Program-made: the position numbers and the translations under genes
Part shown: one piece after another, positions 26,195-36,232 of the stretch
Numbering within the stretch: the stretch's first letter is position 1
Layout of the letters: the number at the start of each line of letters is the position of its first letter
NCBI GenBank assembly: GCA_902774795.1
Contig: CACYKA010000003.1
Location: 1 to 64,000 of the forward strand
From: an uncultured Prevotellaceae bacterium
Lineage (GTDB): Bacteria > Bacteroidota > Bacteroidia > Bacteroidales > Bacteroidaceae
Direction: 5' to 3'
Length of the DNA: 64,000 bases
Notes under the pieces: model-generated
Told to the model about the DNA's origin: nothing
What the model saw: only the letters and a program-made list of their open reading frames with translations
Databases searched by the model: none

Positions 26195-27253
26195 ATGAAC
26201 CATCTTGTAATAATGGCTGGTGGCATAGGCAGCAGATTCTGGCCTATGAGTACTACAGAGAATCCAAAGCAGTTTATTGATGTTCTTGGCGTAGGACGCT
26301 CACTTCTTCAGCTTACCTATGACCGTTTCAAGGACATCTGCAGTCCTGAAAATGTATGGGTTGTTACTGGGACTGTGTATGCCCAGCGCGTTCGTGAACA
26401 GCTGCCTGAGATACCTGCAGAGAATGTCTTGGCAGAGCCTTGCCGCAGGAATACTGCTCCTTGCATTGCATATGTGTCGTATCGCATCAAGGCAAAGGAT
26501 GAAAAGGCAAGCATCTGTGTTACTCCAAGCGACCACATTGTTACAGATACTCAGGAGTTCCAAAGGGTAATAAAGTCTTCTCTGCAGTTTGCGGCAGAGT
26601 CAGATGCCATCGTTACTCTTGGTATGAAGCCTACACGTCCTGAGACAGGATATGGATATATTCAGGCAGACCTTTCTGCCCAGAGCATGAGCAATAAGGA
26701 GATTTTCCGTGTGGAGAGTTTCCGCGAGAAGCCTAACCTTGAAAAGGCACAGGAATACATAAAGCATAACAACTATTTCTGGAATGCAGGCATTTTTGTC
26801 TGGAAGGTCAGCACTGTTATCAATGCATTCCGAATGTTCCAACCTAATATAGCACGCATCTTCGAGCAGATGTTCGATGATGGCATCCTCGGAACTCCAA
26901 AGGAGGCTGATGTTATTGCCCAGCGCTATATTGAGTGTGAGAATATCTCTGTTGACTATGCCATCATGGAGAAGGCCGACGAAATATTCGTATGTCCTGC
27001 TGATTTTGGTTGGAGCGATCTCGGCACTTGGGGCTCATTGCATACTCTTGTCAAGAAAGATGCCAACAAAAATGGTATAGTAAGCAAGGATACTTCTGTA
27101 AGAACCTTTAATACTGAGAATTGTATTATCAATGTTGACGGTTTGAAGGAAGTTGTCGTGCAGGGTCTTGACGGATACATCGTAGCCGAGCGTGACGGCA
27201 GGCTGCTAATCTGCAAATTGTCAGAAGAGCAGCACATCAAGGAATATCAGTAA
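26195..27253 (+). CDS. manC: Mannose-1-phosphate guanylyltransferase
   Basis: This 352-residue enzyme makes GDP-mannose from GTP and mannose-1-phosphate for surface glycans and GDP-fucose. It has the nucleotidyltransferase signature [11 protein letters not shown] at 9-19, then [21 protein letters not shown] and [10 protein letters not shown]. The family motifs [13 protein letters not shown] and NAGIFVW follow. It lacks the C-terminal isomerase domain of bifunctional ManC/AlgA proteins. It follows rpoD closely and its 3' end overlaps the convergent uvrA gene by 17 bases. Confidence 0.93.
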   Translation: MNHLVIMAGGIGSRFWPMSTTENPKQFIDVLGVGRSLLQLTYDRFKDICSPENVWVVTGTVYAQRVREQLPEIPAENVLAEPCRRNTAPCIAYVSYRIKAKDEKASICVTPSDHIVTDTQEFQRVIKSSLQFAAESDAIVTLGMKPTRPETGYGYIQADLSAQSMSNKEIFRVESFREKPNLEKAQEYIKHNNYFWNAGIFVWKVSTVINAFRMFQPNIARIFEQMFDDGILGTPKEADVIAQRYIECENISVDYAIMEKADEIFVCPADFGWSDLGTWGSLHTLVKKDANKNGIVSKDTSVRTFNTENCIINVDGLKEVVVQGLDGYIVAERDGRLLICKLSEEQHIKEYQ

Positions 27254-29756
27254 CTGATACTACTTGTCCCCCTTTTCTTCCGCCTCCAGGTCCCATGTCA
27301 ATGATATGGTCGGCTTGGCGTATGACATCGAGGTTGTGTTCGATGATGATGACAGTATTGCCTTTGTCAACAAGCTTGCGCAGTATTATCATCAACACTC
27401 GTATGTCTTCGAAATGCAGTCCTGTCGTGGGTTCGTCAAGGATATAAAGTGTCTTTCCCGTATCACGTTTTGCCAGTTCTGTGGCAAGTTTCACACGCTG
27501 GCTTTCTCCTCCTGAGAGAGTTGTTGACGACTGTCCCAGCTTAACATATCCCAGTCCTACATTCTGCAGCGTCTTTATTTTACGCAGAATCTTCGGCATG
27601 CTTTCGAAGAATTCCACAGCCTGGTTTATTGTCATGTCAAGAACATCGGCAATATTCTTGCCTTTATATCTTACCTCCAGCGTTTCGCGATTATAGCGTT
27701 TTCCCTGACATACCTCACAAGGTACATATACGTCAGGCAGGAAATTCATTTCTATTGTCCTGTAGCCATTACCGCTACATGTCTCACAGCGTCCTCCTGC
27801 TACGTTGAATGAGAAACGTCCTGGCTTGTATCCTCTAATCTTTGCTTCTGGCAGATTTATAAATAAGGAACGTATGTCGGAGAATACACCAGTATATGTT
27901 GCAGGGTTGCTGCGTGGTGTCCTGCCAATAGGCGACTGGTCGATGCTTACTACCTTATCTATATTATCTATTCCCTCGATAGATTCATAGGGCAGGGGAT
28001 TCTTCTCTGACTTATAGAAATGCTTCGACAATATCGGCTGTAAGGTCTCGTTTATGAGGGTTGATTTGCCAGAGCCGCTGACGCCTGTTATTAGGATTAG
28101 TTTTCCCAGCGGGAAGGACACAGTAACATTCTTCAGATTATTGCCTGTACACCCTTTCAGTGTTATGACTTTGGCGGGTGACGATGTTTCTGTCTCGTCT
28201 TTCTTGCCTTTCTTCTTTGTGGCTTCCTTGGTCTTGTCGATGCGCTGTATTGTGCCGTTAAGATATTGTGCCGTGAGGGTATTTGTCTCAAGCAGTTGTT
28301 TCGGAGTACCTTGGAAGACGACCTCTCCGCCTTTCCTTCCTGCTCCTGGGCCGATATCTACTATGTAGTCGGCAGCCAGCATCATTTCCTCGTCATGCTC
28401 CACTACGATGACGGTGTTTCCGAGGTCCCTGAGTTTCTTCAGGGAGTTGATTAGTTTCTTGTTGTCGCTATGGTGCAGTCCTATTGACGGTTCATCAAGA
28501 ATATACAGCACATTCACCAGTTGCGAGCCTATCTGTGTTGCCAGTCGTATACGCTGGCTTTCTCCTCCTGACAGCGTGAATGACGGACGGCTGAGGGCAA
28601 GATATTCCAGTCCTACGTCAAGCATGAATTTCAGACGTGTCCTTATCTCTTTCAGTATTTCGCTTGCTATCTCCTGCTGGCGAGGCTCAAGATGCTTTGT
28701 CACATTTCCAAGCCAATCATACAGTTCGTCAAGGTCCATGTCGGCAAGTTCTGCTATGTTCTTGTCATGCAGACGGTAAGACAGAGCCTCCTGTGACAGC
28801 CTTTTTCCATGACAGGCAGGACAGATGGCAAGTTCCTTCATGTCATCCTCATCGCTGTACCTGAGTTCTTCTTCGTTAAGCGGGTCTTCTCCAGAGACAA
28901 ATCCTAATCCCTTGCAATACGGACAGGCACCTTCTGGGGAGTTAAAGGAGAAAATGTTTGGGGCTGGGTCGCGATAGGCCATTCCTGTGGTAGGACACAT
29001 CAGTCTTTTCGAGAAATACTTTGTTTCCTCAGTGTCTTTGTCCATTATCATTACAAGGCCGTCACCTTGCCTCATGGCTACCTCTATGCTCTTACGCACC
29101 CGCTGCTCGTCATCGCTTACCTTAAGCTTATCAACTACAACCTCGATGTTGTGGTTGTTGTAGCGATCCAGCTTCATGCCGTGGGTCATCTCTGTCAGCA
29201 CACCGTCGGTTCTCACCTGCAGAAAGCCCTTCTTCATCATCTGTTCGAAGAGTTCGCGATAGTGTCCCTTTCTGTTTCTTACCAGTGGTGCGAGGATGTA
29301 TATCTTCTTGTCGGCATATTGCTTCATAATCATCTCCACCAGCTGTTCCTCAGTATATTTCACCATCTTCTCGCCAGTGGCATAGCTGTATGCCGTAGCA
29401 GCCCTGGCAAAGAGCAGTCGCAGGAAGTCATAAACCTCTGTGGTGGTGCCTACTGTAGAGCGTGGATTCTTGTTGGTGGTCTTTTGTTCTATAGAGATGA
29501 CTGGCGACAGGCCTTTTATCTCATCCACATCAGGACGTTCCATGTTTCCGAGGAAGTTTCTGGCATAGGCCGAGAAGGTCTCGATATATCGTCTTTGTCC
29601 TTCGGCATATATGGTGTCGAAGGCTAATGACGATTTCCCCGAACCAGACAACCCTGTTATTACGGTCAGGCTGTTTCGGGGTATAGTGACATCAATATTC
29701 TTGAGATTGTGCACTCGTGCTCCTAAAACCTCAATGTTTGTTCTTGTTGAGGTCAT
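27237..29756 (-). CDS. UvrA-family excinuclease ATPase (short form)
   Basis: This 839-residue protein is clearly UvrA-like, with two ABC modules (Walker [11 protein letters not shown] near 34 and [10 protein letters not shown] near 560; two LSGGESQR signatures) and the zinc motif [20 protein letters not shown]...CEVCQGKR. Typical UvrA is about 930-950 residues. The shortening comes from a compact first zinc region (CPYCKGLG to CPACHGKR separated by only about 40 residues), and from an abrupt C-terminus ending [11 protein letters not shown], where the usual FQGTP-type tail is missing. The UvrB-interaction region is recognisable ([19 protein letters not shown]). It may be a second UvrA paralogue rather than the housekeeping one. 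It overlaps convergent manC and the upstream barrel gene. Confidence 0.88.
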   Translation of the reverse strand: MTSTRTNIEVLGARVHNLKNIDVTIPRNSLTVITGLSGSGKSSLAFDTIYAEGQRRYIETFSAYARNFLGNMERPDVDEIKGLSPVISIEQKTTNKNPRSTVGTTTEVYDFLRLLFARAATAYSYATGEKMVKYTEEQLVEMIMKQYADKKIYILAPLVRNRKGHYRELFEQMMKKGFLQVRTDGVLTEMTHGMKLDRYNNHNIEVVVDKLKVSDDEQRVRKSIEVAMRQGDGLVMIMDKDTEETKYFSKRLMCPTTGMAYRDPAPNIFSFNSPEGACPYCKGLGFVSGEDPLNEEELRYSDEDDMKELAICPACHGKRLSQEALSYRLHDKNIAELADMDLDELYDWLGNVTKHLEPRQQEIASEILKEIRTRLKFMLDVGLEYLALSRPSFTLSGGESQRIRLATQIGSQLVNVLYILDEPSIGLHHSDNKKLINSLKKLRDLGNTVIVVEHDEEMMLAADYIVDIGPGAGRKGGEVVFQGTPKQLLETNTLTAQYLNGTIQRIDKTKEATKKKGKKDETETSSPAKVITLKGCTGNNLKNVTVSFPLGKLILITGVSGSGKSTLINETLQPILSKHFYKSEKNPLPYESIEGIDNIDKVVSIDQSPIGRTPRSNPATYTGVFSDIRSLFINLPEAKIRGYKPGRFSFNVAGGRCETCSGNGYRTIEMNFLPDVYVPCEVCQGKRYNRETLEVRYKGKNIADVLDMTINQAVEFFESMPKILRKIKTLQNVGLGYVKLGQSSTTLSGGESQRVKLATELAKRDTGKTLYILDEPTTGLHFEDIRVLMIILRKLVDKGNTVIIIEHNLDVIRQADHIIDMGPGGGRKGGQVVSVTDIP

Positions 29757-30528
29757 AGAAGTATGATAGTTTTATATATACTGTAGTATGGTTCGAGGCT
29801 CCGAAATAATCCTTCTTCGAATCGCCGTATATATTTCCGAGTCCATAATAGAAGCGTCCTTCCAGGTCAAAGCGTCCAACATGATTGAAGGTAGCCTCCA
29901 CACCTGCACCAAAGGTAATTCCGTAGTCAATCTTTTTCTCGACAGGCATATTCTCCTGTGCCTCGACAATGCTTATTCGTCCATAGTGGCTTGAGAATGT
30001 TGTGATACCCTCTTCGGCAAAGGCTCCTTTGTCCGTATTTGCCTTAGTATATGGTATGTCGTAATTCTTCTTTGTCGATTCTCCTGCGAAGATACCTATC
30101 TGCGGTCCCAGGTTGACAAATCCGTTAAGACCTTTGTTTTCCTTACCCCATGACAGATGCGCAAAGACTGGTATCTCAACATAGTTTATGCGTCTCTCGT
30201 AGGCTTCTGCAACGCCCGTTTTAGGGTTGATGACAGGACCGTTGTCGTAGGTTTCTATCTTCTCTTTCCATCCCTTTTGGGTGTAGTTTATCTCAGCCTG
30301 TATTGCGCATAGCGTAGAGAAGTATTTCTCTGAAGTATAGCGAAATGATACGCCTGCAGTCATTCCTCCCAGCATGGTCTGTGGCACAGCTGTTACGAAA
30401 CTCATCTTGTTGAGTATGTAGCCACCTCCTACACCCACACTGATGCGGTTGCGGTAATCTCCCACCTGTGCTCTCGTCATCAGGCAGAATAGACAGGAAG
30501 CTATTATTATGCAAAACAGTTTGCGCAT
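29731..30528 (-). CDS. Outer-membrane beta-barrel protein (PorT-like)
   Basis: This 265-residue protein has a signal peptide (1-20, ending TRAQ) and alternating hydrophobic/polar strands typical of an 8-stranded outer-membrane barrel ([62 protein letters not shown]). The pattern of Tyr/Phe ends and the phrase [13 protein letters not shown] fit the PorT/porin-family barrels of Bacteroidetes. Substrate or partner is unknown. It overlaps the start of uvrA by 26 bases. Confidence 0.75.
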   Translation of the reverse strand: MRKLFCIIIASCLFCLMTRAQVGDYRNRISVGVGGGYILNKMSFVTAVPQTMLGGMTAGVSFRYTSEKYFSTLCAIQAEINYTQKGWKEKIETYDNGPVINPKTGVAEAYERRINYVEIPVFAHLSWGKENKGLNGFVNLGPQIGIFAGESTKKNYDIPYTKANTDKGAFAEEGITTFSSHYGRISIVEAQENMPVEKKIDYGITFGAGVEATFNHVGRFDLEGRFYYGLGNIYGDSKKDYFGASNHTTVYIKLSYFYDLNKNKH

Positions 30529-30540
30529 GCTGGGTTGTTT

Positions 30541-31608
30541 TTAGTATTTTACGGCCTCAACACCGCCGGTTGGCTTGTAGTGTACAAGGTAGTATGCCTT
30601 ATTGCGGTATCCTCCGTTAGGCGTCTTCTCAAAGTTCAGAGGAGTCTGTATCCACTTTGTGGTGTTGCCAATGAAAAACATAGCGTGGTCATATCCCGTA
30701 AGTGCAAAGCGGGGTAGGGCATAGCTCATGCGCTCATGGAAGTTGCGATAGTATTTGTCCTCAATAGCCTTTGTCTGTCTGCCGTTCTCGTTGTAGTAGT
30801 AGTATGAAGGCAGATGAACGTTATACTTCTCGAAGTTGGACTTGTTGTACTTGGCATACATCAGCCATTCGTTATATCCGAACATTGTCACCTGCATATC
30901 GGGATTGTGCGCCATGAGGGTGTCGAGCTTTGTTATCGCACGAGTCAGTTCAGGCGAGCGTGCGCTGTTCAGGATTACGAGATTTTTCCTGGCGTCAGAG
31001 AAAGCCTTCTCGAAGGTGTCGTCAGGATTTATGATGTTGGTGATGTTGTATTTTACTCCGCTGGCATCAAAGGCCTGTCTCAGGGCTGTTGTGAATGCGC
31101 CTTTTCTCGACAGGGTGTCATTGCAGTTTATGATGACGGGATGATAGCCCGTAAAGTTTATCATAATGCGTTTTACCGTAGCGGCATCGATGTCTGCCTG
31201 ATCCTGATATACTTGGTATATGTTGCTGTATTTGTCCACTTCGTCGCCAGTGATGGAGAACGGTATGACCAGCTTTATGTTATAAGCCTTGCAAAAGTCA
31301 GCCATTACCTTCACGAACTTGGAGTACAGCGGGCCGAAGATGATGTTGCATTTTGAAGCATTCTCCTGTACCAGTACTGTGCGAGGGTCGGCATTTACAG
31401 GAACATTCCATGCATATACGGCGATGTTCTTTCCTTTTGCTTTCAGGTCGTCAATGCCTAAAAGCAGGCCGCGATAGTATTCTATCATACGTCTGCCGTC
31501 ACCATCTACATTATGCAGGGGCAGCATGACGCCAACCCTTATTGTGTCCTGTGCAAACAGGCTATATGACATTACCAATGCAATAAAAAATAAAAATAAA
31601 CGTTTCAT
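30541..31608 (-). CDS. Periplasmic binding protein-like (PBP type I) protein
   Basis: This 355-residue protein starts at the ATG at 31608, which opens the signal peptide MKRLFLFFIALVMSYSLFAQ; an upstream in-frame ATG would add an implausible leader and cross the promoter. The remainder resembles a type I periplasmic-binding fold (RVGVMLPLHNVDGDGRRMIE; NIIFGPLYSKFVKVMADF; KLVIPFSITGDEVDKYSNIY). Bacteroidetes commonly couple this fold to LysM domains; here no LysM is visible. It probably acts in the periplasm, but ligand and partners are unknown. The downstream barrel gene begins 12 bases after its stop. Confidence 0.7.
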   Translation of the reverse strand: MKRLFLFFIALVMSYSLFAQDTIRVGVMLPLHNVDGDGRRMIEYYRGLLLGIDDLKAKGKNIAVYAWNVPVNADPRTVLVQENASKCNIIFGPLYSKFVKVMADFCKAYNIKLVIPFSITGDEVDKYSNIYQVYQDQADIDAATVKRIMINFTGYHPVIINCNDTLSRKGAFTTALRQAFDASGVKYNITNIINPDDTFEKAFSDARKNLVILNSARSPELTRAITKLDTLMAHNPDMQVTMFGYNEWLMYAKYNKSNFEKYNVHLPSYYYYNENGRQTKAIEDKYYRNFHERMSYALPRFALTGYDHAMFFIGNTTKWIQTPLNFEKTPNGGYRNKAYYLVHYKPTGGVEAVKY

Positions 31609-31637
31609 TACATATAAAGGTTTTTCTTTTCCGCGTG

Positions 31638-31645
31638 CAAAAGTA
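31638..31645 (-). promoter_or_regulatory. -7 element for the leftward gene at 31608
   Basis: TACTTTTG on the minus strand, 29 bases before the start codon. It is divergent from the promoter at 31688-31695. Confidence 0.6.
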
Positions 31646-31687
31646 GAAAAAAAAGTCCATAAAACAAAGTCCAATACAAAAAAAGAC

Positions 31688-31695
31688 TAAATTTG
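31688..31695 (+). promoter_or_regulatory. -7 element for the gene at 31716
   Basis: TAAATTTG lies 20 bases before the start codon and shares the intergenic space with the divergent promoter at 31638-31645. Confidence 0.6.
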
Positions 31696-31715
31696 CTGAA
31701 AAAATACATTTCTTT

Positions 31716-32480
31716 ATGCATAAAATATTCTCATTTCTCCATCTTTCGTTAGCCTTTTGTGCATTTTTTGTGTTTCAAGAGGCAGTAGCTGACAATATTC
31801 CTACTTTTGAGATATGGTTTGACGCAACATCTGCCGACGGTACTACCACTGAGCATGCTTCAGAACTTGAGGGTTCTGCTCCCATCAGGGCTACATTCTA
31901 TTTTAGTGTTACTGATGGCGATGGCTGGGATATGAAATATGAGTGGCGAGTTTGCCATAAGGATGCAAGCCTCGAAACACCTTATATTACACGCTATGAG
32001 GAGAATCCTGTCATAGAGTTTACCTCTGCCGGTACTGATTCTATTGCCCTCTATGCCTCTTTCGAGAGAGTGAACCCTTCAACAGGTCAGACGGAGATTA
32101 TTGAGTATAAGAGAGAATACTATACCCTCGATGTTACACCTCTTACTATTAAGCCCAGCGAGAGCGAGCTAACTCTTCCTAATGCCTTTTCTCCCAATGG
32201 CGACGGCGTAAACGATTTCTACAAGCCCAAGTCGTTCAAGAGTATCGTGGAGTTCCGCGCTATCATCTTCAACCGATGGGGGCAAAAACTCTACGAGTGG
32301 AATGACGTTTCTGCAGATGGTTGGGACGGCTCATATAACGGTCGTCAGGTGAAGCAGGGCACATATTTTGTTTTGTGCACTGCCAAGGGCGCTGACGGCA
32401 AGATATACAAGATAAAGAAAGACGTCAATATCCTTCGCGGTTACGAGAAAGTCGACGACGAATCAACCCCCGAACAGTAA
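31716..32480 (+). CDS. Secreted protein with gliding-motility-type C-terminal domain (T9SS type B)
   Basis: This 254-residue protein has a signal peptide (1-25) and a beta domain of about 120 residues (EIWFDATSADGTTTEHASEL). Its C-terminal 90 residues have the gliding-motility-associated (CHU_C/type B) signature: LPNAFSPNGDGVNDFYKP, IIFNRWGQKLYEW, and GWDGSYNGRQVKQGTYFVL. Type B domains direct export by T9SS without the usual tail. The protein is unusually short for the class. It is transcribed alone from its own promoter. Confidence 0.87.
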   Translation: MHKIFSFLHLSLAFCAFFVFQEAVADNIPTFEIWFDATSADGTTTEHASELEGSAPIRATFYFSVTDGDGWDMKYEWRVCHKDASLETPYITRYEENPVIEFTSAGTDSIALYASFERVNPSTGQTEIIEYKREYYTLDVTPLTIKPSESELTLPNAFSPNGDGVNDFYKPKSFKSIVEFRAIIFNRWGQKLYEWNDVSADGWDGSYNGRQVKQGTYFVLCTAKGADGKIYKIKKDVNILRGYEKVDDESTPEQ

Positions 32481-32545
32481 ACGTTAACCTTAACGCTAAC
32501 CTTAACGCTAACCGCTAACCTTTAACCGCTAACCCTTAACCGTTA
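32478..32545 (+). repeat. TTAACC/GCTAACC repeat between convergent genes
   Basis: The whole space between two stop codons consists of degenerate AACGCTAACCTT/AACCGCTAACC units, starting within the left stop codon and reaching the right one. No terminator hairpin is seen between the two genes. Confidence 0.8.
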
Positions 32546-33712
32546 TCACATGCTATAGCTGAATCCCAGGGAGAAGAATTCCTGGAACTGTATCAGCGTG
32601 TGTCCTGGCTCTATCGGGGCTACGCTGTCATCGAAGCGCGGGTATAGGAACAGGTTCGTTGACAGGTACTTATTGAATCTCAATGAGATGGTATTTTCCC
32701 ATTCTATGAGCAGCTTGTGGTAAGTGGTATAGGCATAGAACCTCGTCTTCCATGACAAGTCGTCAATAGGCTTCCATTCCAGTTCTATTGTTGTCTGCGA
32801 ACCGAAGTCCTCCACCGTGTGGTGGTCTGTCGTTATGCCGTTGGCCTTTGCCAGCGCCTTGCGGTCCACATATTTGAAGTTAAACGCCAGCGGAGCCAGG
32901 TGTATTGTGCCCTTGAGGCGTTTGTTCTTTGTCTCCACGAAATAGTCCATACCGAGAGAGACGTTGAGTGTGAATGGTGACATGAAGTCCGAATAAACCT
33001 TCTCGTCATTGTCCTTCAGGCCTTTTGTGAACTGGGTGTATGCCAGCACCTGCAGGGCATAGTACCATTGCTTGTGAGCCTGCAGGTCAAATTTTCCTGT
33101 ATAACGTACCAAGTCCTCTGATGCCTTGAACTTGTTTACGGTGTCGGCACTTGTGGTCTGAAAGCCCAAGCGCATCTCCAGCTTATTGTTGAATTTCAGT
33201 TTCCTGGCATTGTCGTAGTTGTATTGCAGCGTCGCGGCGCCCAGCATCGAATAGCTCTGGCTTCCCCTCTGGTACCAGTTGTCTGACACGTGGTTCTGCA
33301 TGAACTGCAAATAGTAGTCACCCATGAAAGTCCAGAAATGCGGCTTCGTCACATAGAATGGCTCCAGCGGAGCTGACGGATGGTCCAGCGGCAGAGCCAC
33401 AGGCAGCGGCGAGGTATTCGTGGTGTCTGTAAGTGAAAGGGTAGGTGGCGTGTCTGGTTCACTGACTATCGACTTATCCTTTACCTTCACATCCTCTGGA
33501 TTTTCCACCATCTCAGGGTGCTTGAGGTACATATCAAGCAGGATCCTGTCCTCCAGTGACTGGCTTGCGCTGTCCTGATTCATGATGTCCTTGGTCACTG
33601 AAGGGTAGTATTTCAGTGGCGAGAATAACTTGAAGGATGGCGTCTGCGCCTTTGCCTCTATTGCGCAAAGTGAAAAAAGTATTACAATTGTTGCTAAAAA
33701 GCCTCTGTTCAT
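32546..33712 (-). CDS. DUF3078 outer-membrane protein
   Basis: This 388-residue protein has a signal peptide (1-22, ending AKAQ), a Pro/Thr-rich linker (about 75-115) and a C-terminal barrel-like DUF3078 region: FWTFMGDYYLQFMQNHVSDN..., LKFNNKLEMRLGFQTT and WYYALQVLAYTQF. It ends in aromatic FSLGFSYSM, as outer-membrane barrels do. DUF3078 function is unknown. It lies one base from the xylanase stop and is probably cotranscribed with it. Confidence 0.82.
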   Translation of the reverse strand: MNRGFLATIVILFSLCAIEAKAQTPSFKLFSPLKYYPSVTKDIMNQDSASQSLEDRILLDMYLKHPEMVENPEDVKVKDKSIVSEPDTPPTLSLTDTTNTSPLPVALPLDHPSAPLEPFYVTKPHFWTFMGDYYLQFMQNHVSDNWYQRGSQSYSMLGAATLQYNYDNARKLKFNNKLEMRLGFQTTSADTVNKFKASEDLVRYTGKFDLQAHKQWYYALQVLAYTQFTKGLKDNDEKVYSDFMSPFTLNVSLGMDYFVETKNKRLKGTIHLAPLAFNFKYVDRKALAKANGITTDHHTVEDFGSQTTIELEWKPIDDLSWKTRFYAYTTYHKLLIEWENTISLRFNKYLSTNLFLYPRFDDSVAPIEPGHTLIQFQEFFSLGFSYSM

Positions 33713-33713
33713 A

Positions 33714-36080
33714 TTACATCTTACTATATTTCTTCTTTCCTACGATATACATGCCGCGTGGCAGGTCTTTTATAGAGGTTGCATTCATGCGGCGTCCGAA
33801 CATGTCGTATATCTTCGCACCTTCCTCTATTTCTGGCATCTCCTGTACCTTAACCTCGTCAACGTCTGTCGTGCCGCTGCTCAGGCCGCGTACGAAACCT
33901 GCATACACGTGCTTGCGGTAGTTGCTGAGGTCCCAGATGCCTACAGGAGTGTTGGCACGCCATCCGCTGTTGGCTGGTGAGTCAGTAGCACACCATTGGC
34001 AGATGCCCCACTGCTGCTCTGGAGGTATGATGCTGAGGTATTCCTTGATAATCCACTCGTAGAAATCTGCCATTTCCTTATGCTGCTCTTCAGTCATCTG
34101 AGCTGTAGGAACGCTTTTGCCGTTGGCGTCGTTATAGCCCATATCCAACTCGCTGACGCGAGCCATCTTGCCTGACTTTGCCATCAGCTGGAACATACCG
34201 GTGATGGCAGCCTTCAGACCTGCCTGGGCATTGCTGTTCTTGTTGAAGGAGATGTGCATCTGTGTGCCGATGCCGTCGATATGGGTCACGCCGTCGGCCT
34301 CCCACTTCTCAATCCAGTGTACCAGCGACCAAAGCTTCTTGCTGGCCCTGATGCCGTCTTTGGTCATAAGGTCCCAAGTGCCCTCAAGGTTGTAGTCGTT
34401 GATAATCAGCTTCACGTCCTTAGGTCCGTACTTGCGAGCCAGGCGACAAGCCTGACGCACATATTCCAGGTCGCCCATATAGTCCTGCCAGTAGAAAGCA
34501 TCGCCGCCGACGTCCCATGTGCCGCTCTTATATCCTTCAGAGTGCTGCAGTTCATAGTAGCCGTCGCCGTCGTTACCACCTCCGGAGATAGCCTCGTTTA
34601 CGAGGTCCCAACCTTTAACCTTGCCAAAGCAGGCGCTCATCATGCCCTTAATCCATTTGTCCATCGCATAGACAAGGGTATCGTGACGCTCCTGCGGCGT
34701 GAGTGGGGTAGGAGTCGGTATGTATAGATACTCTATCTGGTCCTGAATCTCGCAGGCTGTTACTTCTCCGCCTGCCGTCTTCTGGCTGAAGGAAGAGACG
34801 TCCGTGCCTTCCAGATCACCGTTTTTGACTTTCTCCACACCGTTAATCTTCAGGCTGATGTTGTCGAAGTAGTATTTGTTAGACCCTTCCAGTTCGCTGA
34901 GGTTGAGCACTACGTAGCGGCCCGACTTGCTGAATTTGCCTATAAGTCTAATGGTCTTCCATTGCTGGGTGAAGTTTATGTCGCCGAGAGTCGTACCTTC
35001 AATCTGCATGGTTGGTTGAGCATAGATGGTCGTTGAAGCCTTGGCCTCCTTGTCAGCCCTTACATCGGCACTGAGCACATACTGCGCATTTGCAGAGAAG
35101 CTGCCTGTGAATATCAGGAGCTGGTTGTCTTTTACGTCATTCTCTCTTGCAGAAGCATCCACCTCTATGCATCGGCGGTCCTCAGTAATCATCTTGCATT
35201 TCACAGCCTTGCTTATGGTGATGTCCTTGATGTAGATGTCGCCTACGAAGTCGCCGCTCTGCAGCATCAGGAAGGCATTATCCACAGGGCTCTTATATGT
35301 CATTGTCACCTCTTTCCATGCTGTGGTGAACTGTACGTCACCTGTCGCACCAGAATTCCAGTCGCCCAGCTTTGTGTGTATGGTGCCGGCTTTCGTGCCT
35401 CTCACCATCATCGTCATCTTGTATGAGCCGTTCTGCACAGTGGGGATGTTGTCCAACGCTACGTATTGCACCTCCCATGAAGCGTTCTGTTTGGTGGTGT
35501 GCACCTTCAGGCCGGTTGTTGCATCGAAACTCAGGGTGTAGCCGTATTTCGACTGGTCGCTGTGCCATCCTACGCTCTGCTGTGTGCGGAAGTCCTTGGT
35601 GGCAATGGGAGTGTACATTATCACATCGCCGTCGGGAACATCCTGGGCAGGCTTGTCTTCAAGGAGCTTCAGCAACCATTTCTTAGGCTGCTGTGAGTGC
35701 CATGCCAGCGTGTGACCATAAACGTTGATACCTGCAGAATAGGCAGCGGTAACGTAGTTGGTAACAGTCGAGAAGTTCATGTTTCCATTGCCGTCCACAC
35801 AGCTGGCCATCTTCATGGCGTTGCCTGCCACCGTCTCTGTGAAGTTGGCGTTGGTTATCTTATATACTGTGCCCTTCTTCAGGTATTCGTTGACGGTAGT
35901 GCCCACACCCAATTTGAAGTTAGGATATCTCTCTGTGTCGATATAGGTCTTCAGTCCCTGATAATCATCCAGATACCTGTAGTTGTCGTCGTTGGGCTTG
36001 CCTTTTTGCCAATTCTCCTGGGCGTTAACCATAGTGAGCATCAGCATAGCAGCTATTGCATAGATGAATCGCTTAGACAT
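33714..36080 (-). CDS. GH10 endo-1,4-beta-xylanase with CBM insertion
   Basis: This 788-residue secreted xylanase has a signal peptide (1-20, ending VNAQ). The GH10 barrel is split: the first strands (FKLGVGTTVNEYLK ... GINVYGHTLAWHSQQPKKWL) occupy about 50-135, then two carbohydrate-binding modules (about 155-290 and 300-430) interrupt it, as known for Prevotella and Bacteroides xylanases. The barrel resumes with acid/base Glu496 (WDLVNEAISG) and nucleophile Glu644 (VSELDMGY). The C-terminus has a Prevotella tail (AKIYDMFGRRM...LPRGMYIVGKKKY) suggesting T9SS or surface attachment. It should cleave internal xylan bonds of plant cell walls. Confidence 0.93.
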   Translation of the reverse strand: MSKRFIYAIAAMLMLTMVNAQENWQKGKPNDDNYRYLDDYQGLKTYIDTERYPNFKLGVGTTVNEYLKKGTVYKITNANFTETVAGNAMKMASCVDGNGNMNFSTVTNYVTAAYSAGINVYGHTLAWHSQQPKKWLLKLLEDKPAQDVPDGDVIMYTPIATKDFRTQQSVGWHSDQSKYGYTLSFDATTGLKVHTTKQNASWEVQYVALDNIPTVQNGSYKMTMMVRGTKAGTIHTKLGDWNSGATGDVQFTTAWKEVTMTYKSPVDNAFLMLQSGDFVGDIYIKDITISKAVKCKMITEDRRCIEVDASARENDVKDNQLLIFTGSFSANAQYVLSADVRADKEAKASTTIYAQPTMQIEGTTLGDINFTQQWKTIRLIGKFSKSGRYVVLNLSELEGSNKYYFDNISLKINGVEKVKNGDLEGTDVSSFSQKTAGGEVTACEIQDQIEYLYIPTPTPLTPQERHDTLVYAMDKWIKGMMSACFGKVKGWDLVNEAISGGGNDGDGYYELQHSEGYKSGTWDVGGDAFYWQDYMGDLEYVRQACRLARKYGPKDVKLIINDYNLEGTWDLMTKDGIRASKKLWSLVHWIEKWEADGVTHIDGIGTQMHISFNKNSNAQAGLKAAITGMFQLMAKSGKMARVSELDMGYNDANGKSVPTAQMTEEQHKEMADFYEWIIKEYLSIIPPEQQWGICQWCATDSPANSGWRANTPVGIWDLSNYRKHVYAGFVRGLSSGTTDVDEVKVQEMPEIEEGAKIYDMFGRRMNATSIKDLPRGMYIVGKKKYSKM

Positions 36081-36112
36081 AGTTTTTCTCTTTTAGAAAT
36101 TGATTTAGGCCG

Positions 36113-36144
36113 CAAATTTACTAATTTTTTGTCAAACAACCAAA
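36113..36144 (-). promoter_or_regulatory. Promoter for the xylanase gene
   Basis: On the minus strand TTTG (36141-36144) and TAAATTTG (36113-36120) are 20 bases apart. The leader to the start codon is about 30 bases. Confidence 0.7.
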
Positions 36145-36173
36145 TATATTAAGATTTTATAAATGATTTGTAA

Positions 36174-36203
36174 ACAAAAAACCGGAAGTGCGATGACTTC
36201 CGG
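36174..36203 (-). terminator. Terminator for the leftward outer-membrane protein gene
   Basis: CCGGAAGT (36182-36189) pairs with ACTTCCGG (36196-36203) around a six-base loop. On the minus strand it is followed by a U run. Confidence 0.8.
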
Positions 36204-36232
36204 CCCTTATTGTTTTAATAAGAATCTTGTTT

